NCBI GenBank assembly: GCA_002307295.1
Contig: DBTY01000012.1
Span: 1-64,000 of the forward strand
Direction: 5' to 3'
Source: Ignavibacteriales bacterium UBA1304
Lineage (GTDB): Bacteria; Bacteroidota; Ignavibacteria; Ignavibacteriales; Ignavibacteriaceae
DNA: 64,000 nucleotides
Shown here: piece by piece, positions 53,622-63,167 of the stretch
Layout: each line of letters begins with the position of its first letter
How positions within the stretch are numbered: position 1 is the stretch's first letter
The notes under the pieces: generated by a model
The model's database searches: none
The model's input: the letters and a program-made list of their open reading frames with translations, nothing else
What the model was told of the DNA's origin: nothing
Made by a program: the position numbers and the translations under genes

Positions 53622-53798
53622 CTAAAAGCTTTGTAATTTGTTAATCCCTTTGGAGCTTAGAATTACTAGGGTATTTTCCAAAACTTCGTCTGCCTGTTTA
53701 GGGCTTTGCGTTCCAATTATAGCCGCTGTAATTGCCGGATTTAAAAGTGCCCATGAAGCGGCAATTTTTCCCGGTCGGGTTATTTTTTAGGATATCCG
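53622..53798 (-). pseudogene. Aldo/keto reductase remnant (C-terminus only)
   Basis: The minus strand encodes GKIAASWALLNPAITAAIIGT then QSPKQADEVLENT and a stop at 53622. This is the usual C-terminal motif of aldo/keto reductases, where the ALAWxLxxPxVTxxIxG segment binds NADPH. The N-terminal barrel is absent; the frame runs into the 3' end of the nitroreductase gene. It is therefore a decayed gene end. Confidence 0.75.
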
Positions 53799-54427
53799 AT
53801 CGATTGCCCTAAAATAATTTTCTGATCAGGTTTTAAGCTTAATTTTTTTGAAAGAGCTTCGCGGTCTATCATTGCTCTTACTACGACTGCAAGGTTTTGC
53901 GAAGCGCAATATAAATAAGCGTTTTCAGCAATAAAGCCTATGTCGGCTCCGCTATAAATAAGGCGTTCCTCGTCGGAAGAGTTTTTTATCTTTGAATAAT
54001 CGGACACATAAATAAGATTGATAGCCGCTGTTTTTACATAATCCTGTTTGCCGGCTAATGCGCGTACATCTTCGTCTGTAATTTGCAGCAATGAATTTTC
54101 TTTGGCGTCATAACGGAAAGCGCCGTTAGCCGAAACTAAATAAATATCTGTTTCCTGCCAGTTCATTGCCGATGGAGCCGTATGTTTGCCTGATTCGTTT
54201 CTGTTTATGCCAAATGCAGCCCAAAGAATGTTTGAAATTTCCTGAGCGGAAAGAGTATCAGTGCTAAAACTGCGCGCTGATTGACACAGGTTTAACGCCT
54301 GCATTACCGGTTTGCCTATTTCTTTTTGAGGTTCAGGCAATTTAATTGTTTTTACTTCCTGCGCATGCGCTGCAGAAAATAAAAATAGGGATGCCGCTAA
54401 AAAAAATCTGAGAGTTTTTACTGCCAT
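53780..54427 (-). CDS. Exported SagB/ThcOx-type nitroreductase
   Basis: The protein is 215 residues. A signal peptide (FFLAASLFLFSAAHAQ) is followed by a nitroreductase fold. Q-S-A-R-S-F fits the FMN-binding RRS site and LSAQEISNILWAAFGINR the early helix. IGFIAENAYLYCASQNLAVVVRAMIDRE and the ending LGQSIGYPKK are typical of SagB/ThcOx-like members. Most relatives are cytoplasmic flavoproteins; export is unusual, and any flavin would have to be loaded in the periplasm. The substrate is unknown. The ribosome site is AAAGGAG. An AKR remnant overlaps its 3' end. Confidence 0.85.
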   Translation of the reverse strand: MAVKTLRFFLAASLFLFSAAHAQEVKTIKLPEPQKEIGKPVMQALNLCQSARSFSTDTLSAQEISNILWAAFGINRNESGKHTAPSAMNWQETDIYLVSANGAFRYDAKENSLLQITDEDVRALAGKQDYVKTAAINLIYVSDYSKIKNSSDEERLIYSGADIGFIAENAYLYCASQNLAVVVRAMIDREALSKKLSLKPDQKIILGQSIGYPKK

Positions 54428-54505
54428 AAATGACTCCTTTTATTAAAACCGATTTATACATTTATTAAAAATTAAATAGTACATACAGAGCTAAACGTTT
54501 AATAG

Positions 54506-54940
54506 CTATAAAACGTTTTTTATCTGATCAAGATGATGATTAATGTGTCTGATGTAATCGTTTATAAGAAATTCTAAAGTAATCTCTTTTTTCTTCCAGT
54601 AATTATTTAAATATGACTCGTCTATATTAGCAATTATTCCGGCAAGAACAGTATTGTAAGAAATCCATAAATTTAAGATATCTTGCCAATCCAAGTTTTT
54701 GTAACCGGCAGAATCAACCCAACTATTCTGGTCGTAATCGGGGAAGTCAATTAGGGCGCCCGCCTGTAGACGAATATAACGCTGATGATTGTTGCAGGCT
54801 GAATCAATAAGGTGTCCAATAATTTCCTTTATAGTCCAGCTTGTGCCGGGGATAGACTCGCTTTTTTCTTTTGATATTCGGCTCAGGAATAGTTCCGCAT
54901 CGTGGACAATTTTAAGAAGTTCTTCTGATTTTTCTTTCAT
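54506..54940 (-). CDS. DinB/YfiT-like metal-binding protein
   Basis: The protein is 144 residues, a four-helix bundle. The three histidines expected to bind a metal are in EIIGHLIDSACNNHQRY and YIRHINHHLDQI. DinB-superfamily proteins include thiol transferases (bacillithiol, mycothiol or glutathione linked), but this protein's substrate is not evident. It is a single gene 62 bases past the D-glutamate cyclase-like gene. Confidence 0.85.
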   Translation of the reverse strand: MKEKSEELLKIVHDAELFLSRISKEKSESIPGTSWTIKEIIGHLIDSACNNHQRYIRLQAGALIDFPDYDQNSWVDSAGYKNLDWQDILNLWISYNTVLAGIIANIDESYLNNYWKKKEITLEFLINDYIRHINHHLDQIKNVL

Positions 54941-55002
54941 TATTATTACCGCTATTATTATTTCTCCCTAAATATATGCAATAATAATTAATGTTCAAGA
55001 CC

Positions 55003-55848
55003 TTACGCATTAGCTGAAATACTATCGTTTACAATATTCTCAAGCTTTTTTATAATAGCCAGGCCTGTTTCAAGAGGAAAGCCGTCTTCGGAATATTCTG
55101 CAGAATGGTTTACTCCGTCTACAGAACCATTTTGCACAAGGTACTTCATTATTATACGGATGTTAAAAAGCTTAAAAAGATCTTGTTTTAGTTTGACGCT
55201 CAGCGCGGCGATTATTCCGTAAGCTCCCCAGTTTGAAGTTGATGCCACTATAAGCTCGTCGCATGAAGTAACCGCAGGGATAATAGGGAGCGATAATAAA
55301 TCTTTATAAACTTTTCCCATTCCAATTTCATTTCCGCCGTCGCCAATTCCAATAGTAGGGCGGCCTGAAAACTCAAAGAACAAATCAAACTTTGTAACAT
55401 AAGGAGTAATATCCTGTTTGTGCATATTATAATAGCGCGCATCTGCGGCGGCTCCTGCGCGTTCTATAGAAATAACAAGCGAAGGGCGCAATTTAAGTAT
55501 TGCCGCTTTTACTATAGGAACGCTTTCCTCCATGTTAAGGATGGGAAATTCAAGTGTTTTGTAATGGTTTTTTAAGACTTCGGAGATTGGCTGAGCGCAT
55601 ACAAATATTGGTTTGTGCCCTAAATGTTCAAGGGTCTTGTAAAGCGCAATAGCGCCTAGAGGACCGTCAGTTTCAAAACTTCCGGCTGCAGGGAATCCTG
55701 TTCCAATAAGAACAACCCCTTTATTTTTTAATAAAAGATCAGCTGCGCGGCTTGTATACTCATATCTAAGAGAACGCCTGATATTATCCATTCCCCGTGT
55801 GCCATGCTCAAGTATTGTATCTTCAATAATACTAAAAACGGTATTCAT
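55003..55848 (-). CDS. DUF4392 / D-glutamate cyclase-like protein
   Basis: The protein is 281 residues. Family motifs are VVLIGTGFPAAGSFETDGPLGAIALY, ISIERAGAAADARYYNMHKQDIT and IGIGDGGNEIGMGKV. Mammalian DGLUCY with this domain converts D-glutamate to 5-oxo-D-proline. Here that reaction is inferred from the motif match. AGGATAAG precedes the ATG. The function may be removal of D-glutamate from cell-wall turnover. It is divergent from the TonB receptor gene. Confidence 0.85.
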   Translation of the reverse strand: MNTVFSIIEDTILEHGTRGMDNIRRSLRYEYTSRAADLLLKNKGVVLIGTGFPAAGSFETDGPLGAIALYKTLEHLGHKPIFVCAQPISEVLKNHYKTLEFPILNMEESVPIVKAAILKLRPSLVISIERAGAAADARYYNMHKQDITPYVTKFDLFFEFSGRPTIGIGDGGNEIGMGKVYKDLLSLPIIPAVTSCDELIVASTSNWGAYGIIAALSVKLKQDLFKLFNIRIIMKYLVQNGSVDGVNHSAEYSEDGFPLETGLAIIKKLENIVNDSISANA

Positions 55849-56082
55849 CTTATCCTGTTATCTGTAAATGGCATAATTTGTATTTTGCGAAAGAGCCCCC
55901 TCGTTTTTGAAGCTCGGGCTAAAAAATAAAGATATATTTTGGGGAAATATAATAATTAAAATATATCTACATTTTTAAAATAGAATAATAATTTAGCAAA
56001 TGATGTGATATGAGTCAAACCACAAAGAATATTAAAAGATAAGAATGTTAACCGATTTATTTACATTATAATAATTAATAAA

Positions 56083-56114
56083 GTGCGGCAGACTGAAAGT
56101 CTGCCGCTACGAAT
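56083..56114 (+). repeat. Dispersed palindromic repeat, copy 5
   Basis: CGGCAGACT, GAA, AGTCTGCCG at 56086-56106, followed by CTACGAA; same orientation as the 5421 copy. Confidence 0.75.
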
Positions 56115-56200
56115 ACCTGTTTTATTAAACGGAAATAGAATTGTTGGCAAGCAATGGATAAAAAATATATTTGCAATTTTTTAATATTTAAGATGGATAT

Positions 56201-56229
56201 TTGACAAGCGTCAGATGAGCTTTTAAAAT
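56201..56229 (+). promoter_or_regulatory. Possible sigma-70-like promoter of the TonB receptor
   Basis: TTGACA (56201-56206), 17 bases, TAAAAT (56224-56229) is near the E. coli consensus. Read by the Bacteroidota pattern it is TTG-N21-AAAATTTG, also close. It lies about 80 bases before the start codon. Confidence 0.4.
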
Positions 56230-56317
56230 TTGTAATTCTTTTATTTAATGTAAATTATTATTATAATTAAAAGAACGACGGAATTAAATTATAAAACAAC
56301 AAACAGGGAAATTCGAA

Positions 56318-58162
56318 TTGCTCAGAAAAGCTATAGCGTTGTTATTTTTACTTTGCCAAATTGAAGTATTTTCTCAAACTGATTCATTAAAAACATATTA
56401 CTTAGATTCTGTTACAATAACAGCTTCAAAATATGGTCAGACGCTGAGGAATCTTATCCCTTCTACTTCATATATCTCTAATGAAGCTTTAAGACAGGAT
56501 GTAAAATCTGAAGCACTTTCGGTCATAAGCGGAAGAGTTCCTGGCTTATTTATTACTGAAAGAGGCTTTGAAGGTTTTGGAATATCGGGTCAGTCAGCCG
56601 GAAAAATATCTATACGCGGCGTTGGCGGAACGGGAAGGGTTTTGGTTACCGTCGACGGCAAACCGGAATTTTCCGGAATATTTGGACACCCGTTGCCCGA
56701 TGGTTATGCGTCAACAGAAATTGAAGGCATCGAAGTAGTGCGCGGACCGGCGTCTGTTATTTACGGTTCCGGAGCTATGGGGGGCGTAATAAATATTACT
56801 ACTAAAAAAAATCATAACGAAGGATTTAATTTTTCTGCGGATGTTAATTATGGTTCTTTTGACACTCGTAAATTAAGTGGGAGTCTTGGCTACAAAGGCA
56901 AAGACTATGGTCTTAGTCTTTCGGTAGACGAAGACCGCACAAACGGCAGTCTTCCTTCTTCTTCGTTTAACTCCAAAATAGCTTCATTAAATTCATTCTA
57001 TTATTTAAGCTCAATTTGGTCTCTCAATCTTGACGGTTATGTTAACAGATCAAAAGCCTTTATTCCTGAACAAATAGATTTGGGTAAGTCTGAATGGACT
57101 GACGTTACGCGGGCAAACGTTTCGCTTGCTTTAAGAAATAAATTTGACAACTCGGAAGGAGAAGCTCTGTTATATTTTAATAACGGAGTGCATGACGTTT
57201 ATGACGGATTTCATTCTAACGATAATACGCTTGGCATTTCGCTTCATCAAAATTTCCAGACGTTTAATTCGGGCTCAATTACAGCCGGAGCTGATTTTAA
57301 ACGCTATGGCGGAAAGGGTTCCGCTTCAACCCCTATAATTGACACTACAGTAAATGAAACTGGCGTATTTGCGCTGCTTGAACAACCAATAATAGAAAAA
57401 GTAAAATTAAACTGCGGATTACGGTTTCAAAATCATTCTGTATTTGGCAATATTCTGATTCCTCACTTTAGCGTTCAGTATATTCCTATTGAGCAGACTT
57501 ATACGCATATAACTATATCTGAAGGATACAGAAGCCCGGTTATTACTGAATTATTTTTAAGTCCTATGTTTCAGCCTTACAAAAATTTAAATACTTCGTT
57601 AAAGCCTGAAAAGCTTTGGAATTATGAAGCCGGGATAAAACAAAAACTTTTTGACGGAAAATTAACCGTTGATCTGAACGCCTTTCTTATTGAAGGGAAG
57701 GACTATATCGCATCGACTGGCCAATATCCATTTTTTAAATATGAAAATATAAATAAGATTAAAAACCGGGGGATTGAGTTTTGGACTGTTTATGAAGCGA
57801 TGCAGAATTTAGTATTCGACGCAAATTACAGCTATACGTCTATGGATACTAAGATTGTTGGAGCTCCTGAAAGTCAGGCCTTTATAGAGTGCGTTTATAA
57901 AATTGGCGCTTTTTCCTTTAGCGCAAATATGAAAATAATTAATAATTTGTATGCTAGCGTTGGGGCAGCCCCCTCCTTAGACCTAAAGCAAAGTTATGCG
58001 CTAACAAATGCGGCTGTTTCTTTTAGAGCGGCTAAAAACATTTCTGTTTATGTAAATGGCGACAACCTGACGGATAGGAGCTATCAGATCAACGCAGGTT
58101 ACCCTATGCCGGGCGCAACTGTAATAGCAGGCATAAATTATAATTGCAACTTCGGTTCATAA
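56318..58162 (+). CDS. TonB-dependent outer-membrane receptor
   Basis: The protein is 614 residues. The start is TTG with AGGGA upstream, giving signal peptide MLRKAIALLFLLCQIEVFSQ. The plug domain runs from ~residue 45 to 160, with SAGKISIRGVGGTGRVLVTVDGKPE and GIEVVRGPASVIYGSGAMGGVINI, the usual plug motifs. A 22-strand barrel fills the rest and ends near GITYN-like strands (AGINYNCNFGS). A short TonB-box-like DSVTITAS lies before the plug. The size fits siderophore, cobalamin or metal uptake rather than a SusC glycan receptor. Four signal-transduction genes follow directly. Confidence 0.92.
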   Translation: MLRKAIALLFLLCQIEVFSQTDSLKTYYLDSVTITASKYGQTLRNLIPSTSYISNEALRQDVKSEALSVISGRVPGLFITERGFEGFGISGQSAGKISIRGVGGTGRVLVTVDGKPEFSGIFGHPLPDGYASTEIEGIEVVRGPASVIYGSGAMGGVINITTKKNHNEGFNFSADVNYGSFDTRKLSGSLGYKGKDYGLSLSVDEDRTNGSLPSSSFNSKIASLNSFYYLSSIWSLNLDGYVNRSKAFIPEQIDLGKSEWTDVTRANVSLALRNKFDNSEGEALLYFNNGVHDVYDGFHSNDNTLGISLHQNFQTFNSGSITAGADFKRYGGKGSASTPIIDTTVNETGVFALLEQPIIEKVKLNCGLRFQNHSVFGNILIPHFSVQYIPIEQTYTHITISEGYRSPVITELFLSPMFQPYKNLNTSLKPEKLWNYEAGIKQKLFDGKLTVDLNAFLIEGKDYIASTGQYPFFKYENINKIKNRGIEFWTVYEAMQNLVFDANYSYTSMDTKIVGAPESQAFIECVYKIGAFSFSANMKIINNLYASVGAAPSLDLKQSYALTNAAVSFRAAKNISVYVNGDNLTDRSYQINAGYPMPGATVIAGINYNCNFGS

Positions 58163-58213
58163 TATAAATTGGGAAAAGCGCTTTTATGCGTAAAACAAAT
58201 TACAAGCACAAGG

Positions 58214-58588
58214 ATGGAAAGCATTAAAATACTGATACTTGACGACGACGATAAATTGCGTTTTAATTTTATGTTATACCTTGAAGATGAAGGGTTTAAC
58301 TGCCGCGGCACGGATAGCGGGTTGACTGCTTTGCAAATGCTGAAGGACGAACCTGCCGATATTGCTATTGTCGACGTAAGGCTGCCCGAAATGGACGGCG
58401 AAGATTTTATTCTTCAGGCGCATAAAATTTACGATAAAATGAAATTTTTTATTCATACCGGTTCGGCTGTTTATTCTCTTTCGGAGGAGCTTAGGAATAT
58501 AGGAATGGAAGAGGACGATGTTATTTTTAAACCGATCAATGATATGACGTCTCTTGTATCTAAAATGAAAGCTTTTTTAGTTCATTAA
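58214..58588 (+). CDS. Stand-alone receiver-domain response regulator
   Basis: The protein is 124 residues from the ATG at 58214, which follows AAGGA; an upstream TTG would add 15. The phosphoacceptor is Asp54 in IAIVDVRLPEMDG; the acidic pair is in LILDDDDK, and the Thr and Lys switch residues are in HTGSAV and FKP. There is no output domain, so it acts by protein contact or as a phosphate carrier. It sits 15 bases before the kinase gene and 51 bases after the TonB receptor, so all three may be co-transcribed. Confidence 0.9.
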   Translation: MESIKILILDDDDKLRFNFMLYLEDEGFNCRGTDSGLTALQMLKDEPADIAIVDVRLPEMDGEDFILQAHKIYDKMKFFIHTGSAVYSLSEELRNIGMEEDDVIFKPINDMTSLVSKMKAFLVH

Positions 58589-58603
58589 AGACGAAGCAGT
58601 TTT

Positions 58604-61540
58604 ATGAAAAAAAATATACGGTATTTATATACTCTTCTTCCTCTTAAAGCTTTTCTAATTTCAGTTATACTTGGATGCGTTGCTGTGGCGCTTTTTCAAT
58701 GGGGAATACAATTCCATCTAGCAGGTTTAGGTTCGTTTACTGACGCAAAAGAAGTCCTAATTTCTCTTTCCTCCGCATTTACAGGTCCTGTTGGCGGAGC
58801 AATAACGGCATTTTTGTCTACTATTGTAAACCCATATTCCAGCTATAGAATATTTGTAGTTATTCAGCATGTATTAGACGCAATATTTTTTGGATGGGCG
58901 TATAAAAAAATCATATATGAAAAGTACGATATGCCCTTTATGGCGTTAATGTGGGCGCTATTTATGTTCGTGTATTATTACGTTGTAAATCTTCCAGGCT
59001 TTATCTTTATATATCTATATAAGCCGGCATTCTGGCTAATTTTATCCGGCAATGACGCTTCATTCTGGCGCGGTATTATGAGATTGTACGATGGGTGGTT
59101 CCCTGAGTTTTGTTTTTCCACATTTATTACCATGCTGATTTTAATTGCGCTTCCTGAAAAATATCGGTTGCCCCACTGGGGTAAAAGGAACGAGTTAATT
59201 AATAGAAAAAGCGCTTTTACAAATAAAATATTTAATAACTCCTTTAACAGATATTTTAACAAATTTGCTTTTAATAATTATCTGGGCATTCGTCTTTCGT
59301 TATGGTTTATTATCCTGTCGTTTATTCCGCTTATTTTGGTCGGTTTTTTTATGAGGAACTACATTGTCGAAGCGAAATTTCATGAACAGGCTGATCATCA
59401 ATACGATTTTGCCCGGTCTGTTGTTGATATATTAAAAGATAAAAGCTCCGATGAATTTGTAAACAAAGTTACAGAAATTAATTTCGATGAAATGCATGAA
59501 CTGGCCGTATGTGATAAAAAAATGAATTTGATCTTAACGGATAAGAAAGACAGCGACGATGTTTTTTTCTATAATAGGCTTACTACTGAAAGAAAAAATG
59601 AAATTGCCAAAAACAAAAGAGGTTCCTTTATTGATGAAACGAGCAATTTTGTCGTTGGCTATTCATACGTTCCCAAATTAGGTTTTTATCTTTTCTCAGT
59701 CACAAAAAAATGGGAACAGTATTCTGCTCTTAATAACCTTACCGGTTATATCTACAAAAATCTTGGTATCGCGTTGTTGGGAGTTTCAATTTTATCAGGT
59801 TTTATTATTTGGATATTAGTAGGAATACCGCTTAAAAAACTTACCTTAGCCGTAAAGGAAATGGGGGACAGAAATTCTAATGTAATTTTAAATCCGGATG
59901 ATATGACCGATGAAGTTGCAGCATTGGCCGTAGCGTTTAACGATATGAAATTAAAAATTAACAGCGCTTATGAAAAACTAAGGCGAGAGCTGAACCAGAA
60001 AATTAATCTACAGAAAGATAAATTAAGATACGAATCTGAATTCAAAACTATTACAGAGCATATGTTTGACGTCGTTGTCTTAACGGATATCAAAGGCATG
60101 ATGAAATATGTAACTCCGTCTTTTACAAATACTTTTGGATATGAGCTAAATGAAATTGAACATGAAAATTTGTTTAACAAAGTTCATATAGACGATTTGA
60201 AAAAAGTAATAGAAGCTTTTGAACTGCTTTTGCGAAAATCGCATATAGAAGCAGTTGAATTTCGGGTTTTATGCAAAAATGGCAAGTACGCATGGATTGA
60301 AGTTAATGGCAATGTAGTAAAAAATGAAAGGAACGATATTGAAAGCCTTGTTATTTCAATAAGAAACATTAATGATAGAAAGAAATCCGAAGAAACGATA
60401 GGGCAGACAATGCGCTATATAGAGTACATTATAAACGCAATCCCAGTCGTAATTATTTCTGTAGATAAAGATTTGAATGTGACTCACTACAATAAATCCG
60501 CTGAAAAATATTTTCAGGATGGCGAAGAAGCGAACAGGTATAGTTTTATCCTTGAAAAATTTAAGAAATTGCATTTCATTAAAGAGCTAATTTTGCAGTC
60601 GCAAAACTCTATTGAATTGGTTCGACAAAATATAACTAGTACTGAGCCCGATGGGAGATTGAAAAATTTAAACGTGTCGATATACCCGTTATCAGACGAA
60701 ATAAATCCTGGACGCGTAATTATGGTCGAAGATGTTACAGAAAGAAAAAAAATTGAAGAAATGATGATCCAGACTGAAAAGATGATGAGCGTTGGCGGAT
60801 TGGCTGCGGGTATGGCTCACGAAATTAATAATCCGTTAGGCACTATTGTTCAGGGATGCCAAAATATTGTAAGAAGAACTTCGCCTGAATTGCAGAAAAA
60901 TATCGACTCTGCAAATCAATTGGGCATAAGCATAGATAAATTAGAAGCCTATTTTACAGACAGACAGATATATGAAATAATAGACTCTATTAAAAATGCC
61001 GCTGAAAAAGCGGCGGGAATAATTCGCAACATGCTTCAGTTTAGTCGTAGAAGCGAATCGAAAAATACTATTTGCAATCCTGTTAAGCTTATTGACGACG
61101 TACTTCAGCTTGCGACTAACGACTATGATCTTAAAAAGAAATACGACTTAAGAAATATAAAGATTGAAAAGAACTATGACGTAAACCTTTCTGAAATTTC
61201 TGTAACAGTGACTGAGATTGAACAGGTTATTTTCAATATTATCAAAAACGCTGTGCAGGCTCTTAAGAATGTCAGCGAACCAAAAATTACTATACGACTG
61301 AAAAATGAACCTGGTAATTTAATTATTGAAATTGAAGACAATGGTCCTGGCATTGATGAAAATACTAAACGGCATGTGTTTGAACCGTTCTTTACGACTA
61401 AAGAAGTCGGCGAAGGCACAGGATTGGGGCTGTCTGTATCGTATATGATAATTACAAGCAACCACAGAGGTTCTTTATCGTTGGAGTCTTCGCACGGAAA
61501 CGGAGCCAACTTTATAATAAAACTTCCTACGAACAGTTGA
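58604..61540 (+). CDS. Multi-spanning sensor histidine kinase with HAMP and two PAS domains
   Basis: The protein is 978 residues. The N-terminal ~200 residues have five or six membrane spans with GPVGGAITAFLSTIVNPYSSYRIFVV, a layout that recalls 5TM-LYT sensor domains but lacks clear identity. A further span at ~230 and an extracytoplasmic domain (~260-385) follow, then a span and a HAMP linker. Two PAS domains are at ~480-600 and ~605-725. HisKA has His739 in GMAHEINNPLGT, and HATPase has N box FNIIKNAVQAL and GTGLGLSVSYMI. The likely partner regulators are the small receiver upstream and the REC-kinase downstream. Confidence 0.9.
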   Translation: MKKNIRYLYTLLPLKAFLISVILGCVAVALFQWGIQFHLAGLGSFTDAKEVLISLSSAFTGPVGGAITAFLSTIVNPYSSYRIFVVIQHVLDAIFFGWAYKKIIYEKYDMPFMALMWALFMFVYYYVVNLPGFIFIYLYKPAFWLILSGNDASFWRGIMRLYDGWFPEFCFSTFITMLILIALPEKYRLPHWGKRNELINRKSAFTNKIFNNSFNRYFNKFAFNNYLGIRLSLWFIILSFIPLILVGFFMRNYIVEAKFHEQADHQYDFARSVVDILKDKSSDEFVNKVTEINFDEMHELAVCDKKMNLILTDKKDSDDVFFYNRLTTERKNEIAKNKRGSFIDETSNFVVGYSYVPKLGFYLFSVTKKWEQYSALNNLTGYIYKNLGIALLGVSILSGFIIWILVGIPLKKLTLAVKEMGDRNSNVILNPDDMTDEVAALAVAFNDMKLKINSAYEKLRRELNQKINLQKDKLRYESEFKTITEHMFDVVVLTDIKGMMKYVTPSFTNTFGYELNEIEHENLFNKVHIDDLKKVIEAFELLLRKSHIEAVEFRVLCKNGKYAWIEVNGNVVKNERNDIESLVISIRNINDRKKSEETIGQTMRYIEYIINAIPVVIISVDKDLNVTHYNKSAEKYFQDGEEANRYSFILEKFKKLHFIKELILQSQNSIELVRQNITSTEPDGRLKNLNVSIYPLSDEINPGRVIMVEDVTERKKIEEMMIQTEKMMSVGGLAAGMAHEINNPLGTIVQGCQNIVRRTSPELQKNIDSANQLGISIDKLEAYFTDRQIYEIIDSIKNAAEKAAGIIRNMLQFSRRSESKNTICNPVKLIDDVLQLATNDYDLKKKYDLRNIKIEKNYDVNLSEISVTVTEIEQVIFNIIKNAVQALKNVSEPKITIRLKNEPGNLIIEIEDNGPGIDENTKRHVFEPFFTTKEVGEGTGLGLSVSYMIITSNHRGSLSLESSHGNGANFIIKLPTNS

Positions 61541-61619
61541 CGAATATTTTGTGATGTCCTTTTCGTTGGAAAATCGTATTTTGTCAGGCGTTAAATAATC
61601 AATAAAACTAATGTGAACA

Positions 61620-63167
61620 ATGGCTTCAAAAGCGAAAAAAGAAAAAATAAAAGTTGCCGTAATTGACGACGATATTGGCTTTGCAAAAAGTATCCTTAAT
61701 TTTCTTGAAGATTATGATTACGAAGCGATAATTGAAACAAGCGGTTTAGGCGGCATTAACGCTATCAAAACTGAAAATCCTGATATAGCTCTACTCGATC
61801 TTAATTTGCCTGATATTGACGGCTTAGAAGCTCTCAAACAAATAAAGCAATTCAAACCTGAGTTGCCAGTAATTATTATTTCTGGAGCTACTGATCTAAA
61901 AGCAGCAATTAATGCAGTAAAAAGCGGCGCAAGCGATTATATTGCAAAACCGATTTTCGACCTTGAAGAATTGCTTATTTGTATCAAAAATACCATGACC
62001 CGGTTTTATCTGGAATCAGAGTTAACCGAATACCGAAAAAATCTTGAAAAGCTTGTTAAAGAAAGAACTAGCGAGCTCTATGACAAAACTAACGAACTTG
62101 AAAAAACCAATGAAATTCTTAAGAAAGAAATAAAAAAGAGAGAACAAACTGAAATCTCTCTGCGAGAAAGCATCGGTCTTTTCCAGGCGTTGGGAGACGC
62201 GACTTCTTCAATGATTTTGATACTTGATAAAGACAGCAATGTTAAATATGCAAATAAAAATACATGCGAGGTTTTAAATTGTCATGAGCAGGATATTTTG
62301 TACAGGGATATTAAACTGTTCCTTCCAGTTGCCAACGAAATGAAACTTAACCATATAAGGAAATCTGAAAAAATCCCATTGGTCTTTCCGCGGGAATATG
62401 AATTGGACATAGTTTCTTCAAACGGCGGAAAAAAATGGATACACATTATTATTAATGATATTAACTTTAACCGCGAGACTCACAGACTTATTACCGGTTA
62501 TGATATAACCGAAAGGAAAATTGCTGAAGACAGGCAGAAGGAAGGGGGACGAAGAATTATTGACGCATTGGAAAATGAAAGAAGACGGCTTGCGCGCGAA
62601 CTGCACGATTCTATTGGGCAAAAGCTTATGTTTACAAAAATTAATCTTGAGTTAGCGGTTAAGCCGGAAAATGCCGACAAACAGAAAATTGCCGAAGTGA
62701 TAGAAAACTTACAAAGCATCGCTCAGGAAATTAGTCTTCTTACAAAATCGTTATATCCGCCTGCAATTGAGAAATACAAATTAACTGAAAATATAATTTC
62801 ATTAGTGAAAAGTTTTGAGAACTCTACTAAAATAAGGACTGAGATTGTTTTTAACGGGGAAGAACCTGCTCTTAATAAAAAAATAAAGCTTAATATATTC
62901 CGTGTTGTGCAGGAGGCTCTGAATAATATTTCTAAACATTCTCAAGCTGAAAATGTTGAGATAAAATTCAATTTACTTAACGATAAAATTACATGCAGCA
63001 TAAAAGACGACGGACGCGGACTTGGGCATAAAGGGAACGAAGAAGAATTGTACTCCGGTTCTGGTTTGTTCAGTATGCAGGAGAGGATATTACAGCTAAA
63101 AGGAAATTTATCATATTTTTCGCCTGAAGGGAAAGGCTTAGAAATTTGTTTTGAGGCTCCATTATGA
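61620..63167 (+). CDS. REC-PAS-histidine kinase (HisKA_3, NarX-type) hybrid
   Basis: The protein is 515 residues. The receiver domain is at the N-terminus, with Asp60 in IALLDLNLPDIDG. A coiled coil (residues ~135-175), a PAS domain (~180-290) and a HisKA_3 dimerisation domain follow, with His329 in RLARELHDSIGQK. The ATPase domain ends the protein. There is no membrane segment, so it is a cytoplasmic relay: it may take phosphate from the upstream membrane kinase and pass a signal to the NarL-type regulator, whose ATG overlaps its stop by four bases. Confidence 0.93.
   Translation: MASKAKKEKIKVAVIDDDIGFAKSILNFLEDYDYEAIIETSGLGGINAIKTENPDIALLDLNLPDIDGLEALKQIKQFKPELPVIIISGATDLKAAINAVKSGASDYIAKPIFDLEELLICIKNTMTRFYLESELTEYRKNLEKLVKERTSELYDKTNELEKTNEILKKEIKKREQTEISLRESIGLFQALGDATSSMILILDKDSNVKYANKNTCEVLNCHEQDILYRDIKLFLPVANEMKLNHIRKSEKIPLVFPREYELDIVSSNGGKKWIHIIINDINFNRETHRLITGYDITERKIAEDRQKEGGRRIIDALENERRRLARELHDSIGQKLMFTKINLELAVKPENADKQKIAEVIENLQSIAQEISLLTKSLYPPAIEKYKLTENIISLVKSFENSTKIRTEIVFNGEEPALNKKIKLNIFRVVQEALNNISKHSQAENVEIKFNLLNDKITCSIKDDGRGLGHKGNEEELYSGSGLFSMQERILQLKGNLSYFSPEGKGLEICFEAPL

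Larger units (their letters stand above)
55849..56317. other. Intergenic stretch upstream of the TonB receptor
   Basis: This is 469 bases. It holds a GC-rich hairpin near 55893-55917 in the leader of the D-glutamate cyclase-like gene, a palindromic repeat at 56083-56114 and a probable promoter at 56201-56229. The remainder is AT-rich and shows no gene. Confidence 0.7.
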
